A stretch of 64,000 nucleotides of DNA from Chitinophaga sp. SYP-B3965 (GTDB lineage Bacteria; Bacteroidota; Bacteroidia; Chitinophagales; Chitinophagaceae). The stretch spans positions 248,001 to 312,000 of the forward strand of contig NZ_WJFD01000004.1 of NCBI RefSeq assembly GCF_009647655.1, in the 5' to 3' direction. A model generated the notes under the pieces. That model was not told the origin of the DNA and made no database searches. It was given only the letters and a program-made list of their open reading frames with translations. Made by a program: the position numbers and the translations under genes. Below, piece after piece: positions 25,172 through 33,878 of this stretch (position 1 is the stretch's first letter; each line of letters starts with the position of its first letter).

Positions 25172-28100
25172 TTAGAACTGAACATTTACACCAAAGAGTA
25201 ATGCGCGCGACTGTGGATAGGTACCCTGATCAAAGAAGTCAGTAGATTCAGGGTCCAGGCCTGTATAGTCAGTGATGGTGAACAGGTTCTGGGTGGATAT
25301 GTACAACCGTACATTTTGAATACCGGTGTTTGTTCTTTTCAGTAACGAAGCAAAGGAATAGCCTATTTCCAGATTTTTCAGGCGTAAGTAGGAAGCATCT
25401 TCCACGAAAATATCAGAAGTTCTGCTGCTGCCGTTATCCCGGAAAGTAGAGCGGGGAACAGTGTTGCTGGTTCCTTCGCCATGCCAGGCTTCCAGTGTAC
25501 GGATGCTGTGGTTGAAAGGACGGGTATCATAATCCGTGATCTTTCTCAGGTCATTGTATTTGTCTACTCCCTGTACACCCTGGAACAGGATGCCGAGATC
25601 GAAGTTTTTAAAACTGCCGGATAAACTTAATCCGTAGGACAGTTTGGGATTAGGGTTACCAATGAATGTGCGGTCGTTATCATTGATCTCACCATCATTA
25701 TTCAGGTCTTTGAATTTTATGTCTCCGGGTTTTATATCCTCTGTATTGAGGGTATTATGTAAGTGGCTGGTTATTTCAGCTGCATTCTGATAGATGCCTT
25801 CCATTACGTAACCGTAAAAAGCACTTAGCGGATGCCCTGCCTCAGATCTGGAAATGTTGGTGGGAATATTGGGTAGATTGACGTGCAGTTTTTCCACGGT
25901 ATTGGTAACGGTGGCCATATTCGCATTGATGCTGTATTTAAATGCCCTGTCGTTATTTTTGATGTTCAGTGAAACTTCAATGCCTTTATTAGATACTTCA
26001 CCTGCATTTAAGATGGTTGGTGAAACATTGCCTACTAAACTGGGCAGGGAAATAGGCAGCAAAATGCCGGATGTATTCTTGGTAAAGTAGTCTACAGAAA
26101 GATAGATCTTGTTACGAAGTAACCCGATGTCTATGCCGAAGTTGTTTTGTTGTGTTGATTCCCATTTCAGATCAGGGTTACCGTAGCGTGAAACCACAAA
26201 TCCTTCTCCTACTTTACGTAACAATGTGAGATAGGTGTAATTGCCGATCTCCTGGTTGCCCAGCGTACCCGTACTCGCTCTGAGTTTCAGGTCAGATAAC
26301 CAGCTAACGTCCTGCAGGAATTTCTCCTGGGAGATCCTCCATCCTACGGAAGCGGAAGGGAAATAGCCCCACTGGTTATTAGGCGCAAAACGGGAGGAGG
26401 CATCTGCCCGCAGATTCACTGTGGCCATATAACGAGTGTCGTACACATAAGTAGCAGAACCAAACAAGGAGAACAAAGACCATTCAGAAGCGGAGCCGCC
26501 ATTGGTTACATCGGCTGATGAATTACCATAATCTAGATACTGGAAAGTGGTGTTGATGTATTCATACCTGTTACGGGACCCGCCGATGGAAGTGGCATAA
26601 TTGGAGATGAATTCCGTGCCTAATAATGCACTGATGGCATGTTTGCCAACTGATTTTGTATAGTTCAGCGTGTTATTCCAGGTGATGGTGTATTCTTCAC
26701 CTCTGTCTTCTATCAGGTTATTGGGCCTGTTCTTGCGTCCCTGGCCTTTATCCTGATCAGCTCCTCCACCATCATCATCACCAAAGTTCAGATTGAATGC
26801 CTTGTTGTGGGTCATGTTCAGATCAAGACCAAAATTGGTACGCAGTTTTAAGGATTTATCTTTCAGGAAGGCATATTCTGCATATACGTTACCAAAGGTT
26901 TTGCGGCTGTTCCTTTTATCATTTGTGAAATAAGCAAGTGCGAGTGGGTTGCTGCTGTATTCATATTCACTTTCCCATCCACTGGCGCTGTTCTTATAAA
27001 AAGGCAGGTCTGTAAATGGATCAGACTCTTTATAAGTAGGATCATCTTTACTCTTATAAACAGGGATCACCGGTGGGCGGATCAAAGCATGGCGGATGAT
27101 GCCGGGAGCGTCTCCTTTTGAAGATAATTTATCCTGCAATTCATAAGAGAACACAAGGTTCAGCCCTGCTCTTAACCTGTCTGTTATATTAGCATTGATA
27201 TTTGTTCTGAAGGTGTAACGTTTGTATTTATCGTGATCATAGGCCACAATTCCATCCTGCCTGTAATAACCTCCGGATAGCAGGAATTGCACCTTCTCAT
27301 TACCACCTGTGGCGGTCAGCTGCAGATTCTGGGAATGCCCCAGTTCAAATAATTCTTTTTGCCAGTCTGTATCCGCCAGATCGGCTCTGCCTTTATCAGG
27401 GGTATATGGATTGGTTCCTCCAAAGTCGGAATTGTTCCAGCTTTCTTCCATTTTGCTCATATACTGTTCCCTGTTGAGCATTTTTGGAAGATTAGCTACT
27501 TTCTGGATACCGTTGAAATAGTTGATATCCACTTTTGTGGGGCCTTTCCTGCCTCCTCTTGTTGTTACTACTATCACACCGGCGGAAGCCCTGGAACCGT
27601 AAATGGCAGCTGCGGAGGCATCTTTTAATACAGTAATGGACTGAATGTCTGCAGGATTGAGGAAAGTAATATCCCGGGAAGGAATACCGTCTATTATAAA
27701 TAATGGACTGTTATTACCGATGGTTCCTTCTCCACGGATGCGGATGCTGATCTCTTCACCCGGTGCGCCGGTGCTTTGTGTGATCTGCACACCGGCTACC
27801 TGGCCTTGCAGGGCTTGTGCCACATCCGGAACCTTTCGCTGATCAAGGTCTGCCATGTTCACGGTAGAAATGGCGCCGGTGAGGGAAGCTTTTTTCTGAC
27901 TGTTATATCCTAATACCACTACTTCGCCTAAACCTGTTTCCGCAGGTTCCAGGGCAATGGTCAATTCCGTTTTACCGGCAACAGGTACTTCCTGTTTCTG
28001 GAAACCAACAAAGCTCACTACCAGTACAGCATCAGATGGTGCGGTGATAGAAAAGGCGCCGGTTGCATCTGTAGAAGTGGTGCGGGCACCATTTTTTACC

Positions 28101-28258
28101 TGAACGGAGGCCCCTGCTAAAGGCAAACCGAAAACGGAGGTGATCCTTCCGCTAATTTTAATGTCGGTTGAAACGGAAAGATTGACTTTAACGTCGGTTG
28201 ATTGGGAGAAAGCGGAAAATTGAAAACACACTAGTAATAGCGTTAGTATTTTTTTCAT
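25172..28258 (-). CDS. susC: SusC/RagA-family TonB-linked outer membrane transporter
   Basis: A 1028-residue TonB-dependent channel. Signal peptide (MKKILTLLLVCFQFSAFSQ), carboxypeptidase-regulatory-like domain (about 35-105), a TonB box-like EVVVLGY, plug domain (about 120-230, with IRGEGTIGNNSPLFIIDGIP and VLKDASAAAIYGSRASAGVIVVTT, the SusC signature), then a long beta-barrel ending in a terminal aromatic (VNVQF). No anti-sigma-interaction (STN) domain precedes the regulatory-like domain, which fits control by the adjacent HTCS rather than by an ECF sigma factor. A two-part repeat operator lies 72-104 bases upstream of the start. Confidence 0.96.
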   Translation of the reverse strand: MKKILTLLLVCFQFSAFSQSTDVKVNLSVSTDIKISGRITSVFGLPLAGASVQVKNGARTTSTDATGAFSITAPSDAVLVVSFVGFQKQEVPVAGKTELTIALEPAETGLGEVVVLGYNSQKKASLTGAISTVNMADLDQRKVPDVAQALQGQVAGVQITQSTGAPGEEISIRIRGEGTIGNNSPLFIIDGIPSRDITFLNPADIQSITVLKDASAAAIYGSRASAGVIVVTTRGGRKGPTKVDINYFNGIQKVANLPKMLNREQYMSKMEESWNNSDFGGTNPYTPDKGRADLADTDWQKELFELGHSQNLQLTATGGNEKVQFLLSGGYYRQDGIVAYDHDKYKRYTFRTNINANITDRLRAGLNLVFSYELQDKLSSKGDAPGIIRHALIRPPVIPVYKSKDDPTYKESDPFTDLPFYKNSASGWESEYEYSSNPLALAYFTNDKRNSRKTFGNVYAEYAFLKDKSLKLRTNFGLDLNMTHNKAFNLNFGDDDGGGADQDKGQGRKNRPNNLIEDRGEEYTITWNNTLNYTKSVGKHAISALLGTEFISNYATSIGGSRNRYEYINTTFQYLDYGNSSADVTNGGSASEWSLFSLFGSATYVYDTRYMATVNLRADASSRFAPNNQWGYFPSASVGWRISQEKFLQDVSWLSDLKLRASTGTLGNQEIGNYTYLTLLRKVGEGFVVSRYGNPDLKWESTQQNNFGIDIGLLRNKIYLSVDYFTKNTSGILLPISLPSLVGNVSPTILNAGEVSNKGIEVSLNIKNNDRAFKYSINANMATVTNTVEKLHVNLPNIPTNISRSEAGHPLSAFYGYVMEGIYQNAAEITSHLHNTLNTEDIKPGDIKFKDLNNDGEINDNDRTFIGNPNPKLSYGLSLSGSFKNFDLGILFQGVQGVDKYNDLRKITDYDTRPFNHSIRTLEAWHGEGTSNTVPRSTFRDNGSSRTSDIFVEDASYLRLKNLEIGYSFASLLKRTNTGIQNVRLYISTQNLFTITDYTGLDPESTDFFDQGTYPQSRALLFGVNVQF

Positions 28259-28329
28259 AACAGCGATTTAAAAGAAAGTATAACGGGAATGTGATTACAA
28301 TGTAGACTTTATGGGTACGGGGCTTATAC

Positions 28330-28362
28330 ACTATAGTTACATTTTACTGTACTATAGTTACA
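28330..28362 (-). promoter_or_regulatory. Probable HTCS operator: two direct 12-bp repeats before susC
   Basis: ACTATAGTTACA occurs exactly at 28330-28341 and at 28351-28362, start to start 21 bp, i.e. two helical turns. AraC-type output domains of hybrid two-component regulators bind such paired repeats. They lie in the short gap between the HTCS stop (28383) and the susC start (28258). A weak -7-like TATACTTTC is at 28282-28274 on the minus strand. Confidence 0.7.
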
Positions 28363-28382
28363 CGGGTATGAAATTCAATGGT

Positions 28383-31300
28383 TTATGGCTGTGCGGATTG
28401 CTGCCCGCGATATTCGTTAGGCGCGCAGAGGTAGCGTTTTTTAAACTCCCGGAAGAAGTAAGACTGGTTATTAAATCCCGTTCTGTAGAAAATTTCAGAC
28501 ACGGTGAACTGGGTGGAAGTGAGTAAATGTGCCGCATGTTTCAAACGGATGTGTTTAATGAACTCTCCGGGTGTCATGTTTGTCATCGTTTTTAACTTAC
28601 GATACAATTGCATTTTGCTGAGGGCCAGTTCTTTTTCCAGGATAGCGGCATTTAGTTCCGGTTCGTCCAGTTTCTCTTCAATGATGCGCACCAGGTTTTG
28701 GATGAACTGTTTATCCGTATCCGGCATGTCTGCTGCTGAAATGCTTTCATTGTTCCTGAAAAGGTCATGCATCCGCTGGCGGTATTCCAGCAATTTCCGT
28801 ACCCGCACCATTAGGTGGGCAATATGGAAGGGTTTGGCGATATAGGCATCTGCGCCCACTTCGTAACCTTCCGTTTTATTTTCCACCGTGCCTTTGGCTG
28901 ATAATATAATAAAAGGTATCTGGCAGGTGGCGGGAGCGTTCTTTACTTTGTTGCAGAGGGTGAGGCCATCCATGTCCGGCATCATAATGTCACTGATGAT
29001 CAGGTCCGGGACTACTTTCGTCATCAGGTCCAGCGCCTCTTTCCCATTTTCTGCTTCATATATGGTGTAATGGTCTTTTAAGATATCTTTCAGGAGGTAA
29101 CGGATGCCGGGTTCATCTTCTACCACCAAGATGTTCTTACGGCTGTTATCCGGCCCCAGCTGTTCAATGATGGCCTGTTTATTATTTTCTTCGGGGGAAA
29201 CAGCGTGGGAAGTTTCCTTGTAAGCTGTGAGGGACTCATACAGATAAGAGGGCTTGTCTGAAATGAGCTGGGAATTTTCGCCGGTGGTAGTTAAAGGCAG
29301 TTCCAGTTTAAAGGTGATCCAGTCTTCTTCACAAGTGGCCGCTATTTTTCCCCGCAGCATGGTCACCAGTTGTTTGGTGAAAGCAAGACCGATACCTGTC
29401 CCGAATTTTTCATTACCGGGTTGGGCTACATAGAACTTGTCGAATAACTTATCCAGTTGGCCGGCCGGGATGTGGCAGCCGGAATTGCTGACGGTTATTT
29501 CCAGCTGGCCATTATTTTCTGCGGCGGTGAGTAATATTTTTTTGCCACCGTGTTTAAAGGCATTGGACAAAAGATTGAAAAGGATCTTTTCCAGTTTATC
29601 CTTATCTACCCATGCTTTGATATCCGGTGGGATGTTCCGCTGGTAATCAATTCCGTTTTGTTCACTGAGGGGAACAAAAGGATCTGCAAGGTTATTCAAA
29701 AGGTCTGATACATGCAGGTAGCTGTATAGGTTATTATGAAAACCCGCTTCTGCTTTCCGGAATTCCATCAGTTGCTGTACAAGATAAGTAAGCCGGGAAG
29801 CCTGCTGGTGAATGAGGTTAAGGAAATATGGTTTCTCCTTTTTATCCATGAACCGTTCCGCGGAACCCATGATCAGCGTAAGCGGTGTTTGTAATTCATG
29901 CGCTATGTTCGTGAAAAAGCCGAGTTGCCCCTGGTGAATTTCTTCTTCCCGCACCCGCATCAGATGTTCTACTGCCAGTTGATTTTGGTTCTTGCGGTAT
30001 TTGTAGAATACATAACCCAGCAAGGATAATATGATGGCATATACGAGGAATGCAGGGAAGGTGAGCCAGAAATATTGCTTCACGTCGAGGTCCAGCAGCG
30101 CGATGTCATTTGTCCATACCCCTTCTCCGTTAGACCATTTTATTTTGAAAGTATAATGGCCCGGCAATACATTGCTGTAGGAAATTTTCCCATTGGTGCC
30201 GGGGTAATGCCATACTTTATCATAACCATCCAGGTAATAAGCGTATTCGCATTTCTCTGCATTGAGGAAGCTGATGGCTTTTGCATCCAGTTCAAAATAA
30301 CCGTCTTTGCGGTGAATGGAATAATCCAGCGTTTTATTACCTGCAGGCCGCAATACAGTGCCATGGGTAGTTACACCGCCCATGATCAGATTGGATACTA
30401 ACAAATTAGGGCACCAGCTGGTATTCCTGATCCGTTGCGGCAGGAAATAATTAAAGCCGGAAGTGCCACCAATAAAAAGATGATCTGCTGCATCCTTCCA
30501 TATGGCGCCGTCGCAGAATTCATTACTCTGCAAACCGTCTGCCTGCTGGTAATAAGAAACGGCGGGTTTATCCGGTTGCACTTTGGCAAGCCCTTTATTG
30601 GTGGTTACCCAGATGTTGCCGGCTTTGTCTTCTTCAATAGCATGAATAGTATTATTGGGTAAACCATTTTCTGTGGTGAGCTTTTGGAAAACGGGTTCTT
30701 CTTTTACAGCATCTGCCTGGTTGATCCAGTTGAGGCCATAACTGGTACCTACCCAGATCCTGTTGTGGCTGTCGTTGTAAAGGGAGAGCACATCATTGTT
30801 GGAAAGGCTGCCTTCATAAGTAAATGCTTTGAAGGTTTTAAAACGCCGCGTCCTTTTATCCAGCAAGCTTAATCCGCCATACCGGCAGGCGATCCATAAA
30901 TGATCATTGTCTCCTTTCGCGAGGGCGTAGATGATATCATTTGCCGGGCCGGTATTGTCGCCGTTGAAAGTGTATTGTTCCAGGAAAACAAGACTAATAC
31001 TGCCATTATTATTTACGCGCAGTTTCAGATGGATGAGGCCATAACTGCTGGTGCCTAACCATACGGATTGATCTTCATCCTGTAAAATAGCATACACGGA
31101 ACCGAACTCCGGATGCTGGTCGTAACCTTGTATACTGGCCCATTTGTGGAACTTCCGGTTGTGGGTATCATATACGCCGATCCCTTTTCCATCTGTGCCA
31201 ATGTAGATCAATTGATCTGTACCTTTTTTGAGAGCGAACACAGCATTATTATCCAGTTCTCCGGGAGACAGGAAATATTTTCGTTGGGTGAGATCAGATC

Positions 31301-32441
31301 CGGGCTGCCAGAAAGCGGGCAGTTCAATGATGCCACTGCCTTTTGTGCCTACCCAGAGGTTGCCGTTCTCTTCACAGAATGCGCGGACCGGTTTGCTGTA
31401 GGGCATATCGGCATCGGCTGTGGCGATGGAGCCGAAGGGTTTTGTTTTAGGGAATATTTTGATCAAACCATTCCCGTCTGTGCCATACCATAAGATCTGT
31501 TCACTACCCAGTGCCCATGCTGTTACACGGATGTTTTGCATTTGCCGGGCTTCCTGTTCCAGGAAAGCAGCAGGTTGGAATTGATTATCAAATACGCCAA
31601 ATCCTTTGCCAGCCCATGCCAGCAGGTAATGATCATTATAATTCACCATGGCAGTGATGCCATTTTTCATTTGTAATACGGGTTTGGGTGTAGTGCCAAT
31701 AAGCTGGTATAACTGATTATCGATAGTGGTGAAGAAGAGTTGTTTGTTCAGCGGGAAGAAGTTGGTGATCTTTTGTTGTGCCTGGAAGCTGTGTGCTTTT
31801 TTGAACAACTGCCCGTTCCAGCTATATTTTTCCAGATCGCCTGTGTTGTTGATGAGCCATAAAAAGTTACTGTCATCAAAAGCGAACCGGCTCACCTTTG
31901 TAAGGGGCTGAGGGAATTTGAAAATGCGAAAAGAGTCTGCTGTGGCATCATAGACGGTGAGGCCATGTTTCTGTGTGAGGCAGAATACAGCACCGGAAGT
32001 ATCTACCGCCAATTGAAATTCCTGCTCACTGATCCTGCTGCGCTGGTGTTGCTGGTAGAAATAATTATAGATCTTGCCGGTTTGTTTTTCGTACCGGGAG
32101 ATGCCTTCGATGGTACTGATCCAGATATTTCCTTTACTGTCCTCCGTGATATATTGTATCACGTTGTTGCCTATACTTTTCAGATCATTCTCTTTGCTGT
32201 AATTGAACACGTGGAAGGAAGTGCCATCGTACCGGTTCAATCCATCCCAGGTGGCTACCCAGATGATGTCGTCCGCATCTTTATAAATATAATTGATGGC
32301 GCTGTTGGAGAGGCCGTTCCGGTTATCTAAGTTCTGGAGGAAATATTTATCTGCAGGCTGAGCATCCGCACCAAGGAAGCATAAAAGGCAGCCAAGGAGG
32401 AAACATAATTTTAATGATTGTAGCCTGAATACGAGTAACAT
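28383..32441 (-). CDS. Hybrid two-component system regulator (HTCS) of the PUL
   Basis: A 1352-residue one-protein signalling chain that senses oligosaccharide in the periplasm and activates the PUL. Domains in order: signal peptide (1-27), two seven-bladed regulator propellers built of repeats such as ENGNLWVGTKGSGI and HNRIWVGTSYGL (about 30-690), Y_Y_Y domain (about 690-765), transmembrane helix (about 775-795), HisKA with His in NIAHELQTPLTL, HATPase (GTGIGLAFTKQL), receiver domain (VVEDEPG, phosphorylated Asp in ISDIMMPDMDG) and AraC-type helix-turn-helix at the C-terminus (KMQLYRKLKTMTNMTPGEFI, then FNNQSYFFREFKKRY). It precedes susC on the same strand. Length and order are normal for HTCS proteins. 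Confidence 0.95.
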   Translation of the reverse strand: MLLVFRLQSLKLCFLLGCLLCFLGADAQPADKYFLQNLDNRNGLSNSAINYIYKDADDIIWVATWDGLNRYDGTSFHVFNYSKENDLKSIGNNVIQYITEDSKGNIWISTIEGISRYEKQTGKIYNYFYQQHQRSRISEQEFQLAVDTSGAVFCLTQKHGLTVYDATADSFRIFKFPQPLTKVSRFAFDDSNFLWLINNTGDLEKYSWNGQLFKKAHSFQAQQKITNFFPLNKQLFFTTIDNQLYQLIGTTPKPVLQMKNGITAMVNYNDHYLLAWAGKGFGVFDNQFQPAAFLEQEARQMQNIRVTAWALGSEQILWYGTDGNGLIKIFPKTKPFGSIATADADMPYSKPVRAFCEENGNLWVGTKGSGIIELPAFWQPGSDLTQRKYFLSPGELDNNAVFALKKGTDQLIYIGTDGKGIGVYDTHNRKFHKWASIQGYDQHPEFGSVYAILQDEDQSVWLGTSSYGLIHLKLRVNNNGSISLVFLEQYTFNGDNTGPANDIIYALAKGDNDHLWIACRYGGLSLLDKRTRRFKTFKAFTYEGSLSNNDVLSLYNDSHNRIWVGTSYGLNWINQADAVKEEPVFQKLTTENGLPNNTIHAIEEDKAGNIWVTTNKGLAKVQPDKPAVSYYQQADGLQSNEFCDGAIWKDAADHLFIGGTSGFNYFLPQRIRNTSWCPNLLVSNLIMGGVTTHGTVLRPAGNKTLDYSIHRKDGYFELDAKAISFLNAEKCEYAYYLDGYDKVWHYPGTNGKISYSNVLPGHYTFKIKWSNGEGVWTNDIALLDLDVKQYFWLTFPAFLVYAIILSLLGYVFYKYRKNQNQLAVEHLMRVREEEIHQGQLGFFTNIAHELQTPLTLIMGSAERFMDKKEKPYFLNLIHQQASRLTYLVQQLMEFRKAEAGFHNNLYSYLHVSDLLNNLADPFVPLSEQNGIDYQRNIPPDIKAWVDKDKLEKILFNLLSNAFKHGGKKILLTAAENNGQLEITVSNSGCHIPAGQLDKLFDKFYVAQPGNEKFGTGIGLAFTKQLVTMLRGKIAATCEEDWITFKLELPLTTTGENSQLISDKPSYLYESLTAYKETSHAVSPEENNKQAIIEQLGPDNSRKNILVVEDEPGIRYLLKDILKDHYTIYEAENGKEALDLMTKVVPDLIISDIMMPDMDGLTLCNKVKNAPATCQIPFIILSAKGTVENKTEGYEVGADAYIAKPFHIAHLMVRVRKLLEYRQRMHDLFRNNESISAADMPDTDKQFIQNLVRIIEEKLDEPELNAAILEKELALSKMQLYRKLKTMTNMTPGEFIKHIRLKHAAHLLTSTQFTVSEIFYRTGFNNQSYFFREFKKRYLCAPNEYRGQQSAQP

Positions 32442-32507
32442 GGTATATGCGTGGACATCCTAAATTTAATCTTTTTCAGTTACTTTTTAAGGAGTATCTT
32501 TCTGGAA

Positions 32508-33746
32508 ATGAACACGATAAAGGAAACCGCCGTTTGTATCATAGGGGCAGGCCCCGCCGGCGCAGCAGCAGCTTTGCAATTACATCAGTATAATATACCC
32601 TGCATAGTGGTAGATAAAGCCATATTTCCCAGGGATAAAGTTTGCGGAGATGGCCTGAGTGGAAAAGTACTCTCCATCCTGAATAATATAGATCCCGCAA
32701 TTGGGGAAAGGTTGCAGGCGTTACAGGACAAAGAGGATAGCTGGGGCGTAACATTCATTGCCTCTAACAGGGCCTCTCTCGATATTGCCTATAAACCGGT
32801 GAATAATGGTGCTGCGGGTTTCGTTTGCAAGCGTTTAGTGTTTGATAATTTCCTGGTAGATGAAATGAAACGCTGCGGGAATATTGAACTGCTGGAAGGA
32901 AAAGCGATCGATAAATATACTTTGCAGGAAAACGGGTATCTGCTCAGTGATGCATCCGGCACTTTACAGATCAGGGCACAACTGGTGATCGTGGCCAATG
33001 GGGCACATTCCGGTTTTACGAAAGAAGTGGCAGGCATACAGATGGAGCCGAAGCATTATTGCGCAGGCCTTCGTGCGTATTATAAGAATGTAAAAGGACT
33101 GCATCCAAAAGGCCACATTGAATTGCATTTCCTGAAATCCCTGCTGCCCGGTTATTTCTGGATCTTCCCTTTGCCCAATGGAGAAGCAAATGTAGGTGTG
33201 GGCATATTGAGTGAAATAGTAAGAAAGAAAAAGCTGAACCTGAAAAAGATGTTACAGGATACTTTGGAAAATGATCCTTTACTGAAAGATCGTTTTGCAG
33301 ATGCGGTACTGGTAGATAAAGTAGACGGATATGGATTGCCTTTGGGCAGTAAACAACGGAACCTGAGCGGGGAACGGTATATGCTGATAGGAGATGCCGG
33401 GCACCTGATAGATCCTTTTACGGGAGAAGGTATTGGCAATGCTTTGTATTCCGGCAGGTTTGCAGCAGAGCAGGCAAAACTGGCTATTGCGGCTAATAAT
33501 TTTTCTGCGGAACAACTGAAAGCATATGATGATGTGATCCATTACAAACTAGGTCCTGAGTTAAAACTAAGTACACGTTTGCAAAAACTTGTACAACGCC
33601 CATGGTTGTTTAATTACCTGATGAAGCTGGGCATGGGGAATAAACAACTGCGTGAACTGATGTCCTGCATGTTCTATGAACTGGACTTGCGGAAGAAATT
33701 AACGAAACCTTCTTTTTACTTTAAGTTATTGTTTAACAGGGCTTAA
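32508..33746 (+). CDS. FAD-dependent oxidoreductase, geranylgeranyl-reductase family
   Basis: A 412-residue flavoprotein from the ATG at 32508; a GTG 57 bases upstream would add a poorly conserved hydrophobic stretch. An AGGAG lies just upstream of the chosen start. Motifs: the FAD-binding IIGAGPAGAAAALQL at the N-terminus, VVDKAIFPRDKVCGDGLSG (PxxCGxG family motif), LPNGEANVGVGIL and the second FAD motif RYMLIGDAGHLIDPFTGEGIGNALYSG. Members reduce double bonds in isoprenoid or lipid chains or act on aromatic intermediates; the substrate here is not predictable. It is divergent from the HTCS gene, which starts 66 bases away on the other strand, and it stands alone as a transcription unit. Confidence 0.88.
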   Translation: MNTIKETAVCIIGAGPAGAAAALQLHQYNIPCIVVDKAIFPRDKVCGDGLSGKVLSILNNIDPAIGERLQALQDKEDSWGVTFIASNRASLDIAYKPVNNGAAGFVCKRLVFDNFLVDEMKRCGNIELLEGKAIDKYTLQENGYLLSDASGTLQIRAQLVIVANGAHSGFTKEVAGIQMEPKHYCAGLRAYYKNVKGLHPKGHIELHFLKSLLPGYFWIFPLPNGEANVGVGILSEIVRKKKLNLKKMLQDTLENDPLLKDRFADAVLVDKVDGYGLPLGSKQRNLSGERYMLIGDAGHLIDPFTGEGIGNALYSGRFAAEQAKLAIAANNFSAEQLKAYDDVIHYKLGPELKLSTRLQKLVQRPWLFNYLMKLGMGNKQLRELMSCMFYELDLRKKLTKPSFYFKLLFNRA

Positions 33747-33878
33747 TGGCACATGTTGGGGCTGAATGTCCCCACCATGGCATATATGTATTTTTTGAAT
33801 TGACTGTTAGTAATTAGTAGTTTGTTTGTTAGCAGCGTGGCATGAATTTGATGAGGGAATAGTAAAACCTTATCTGTT

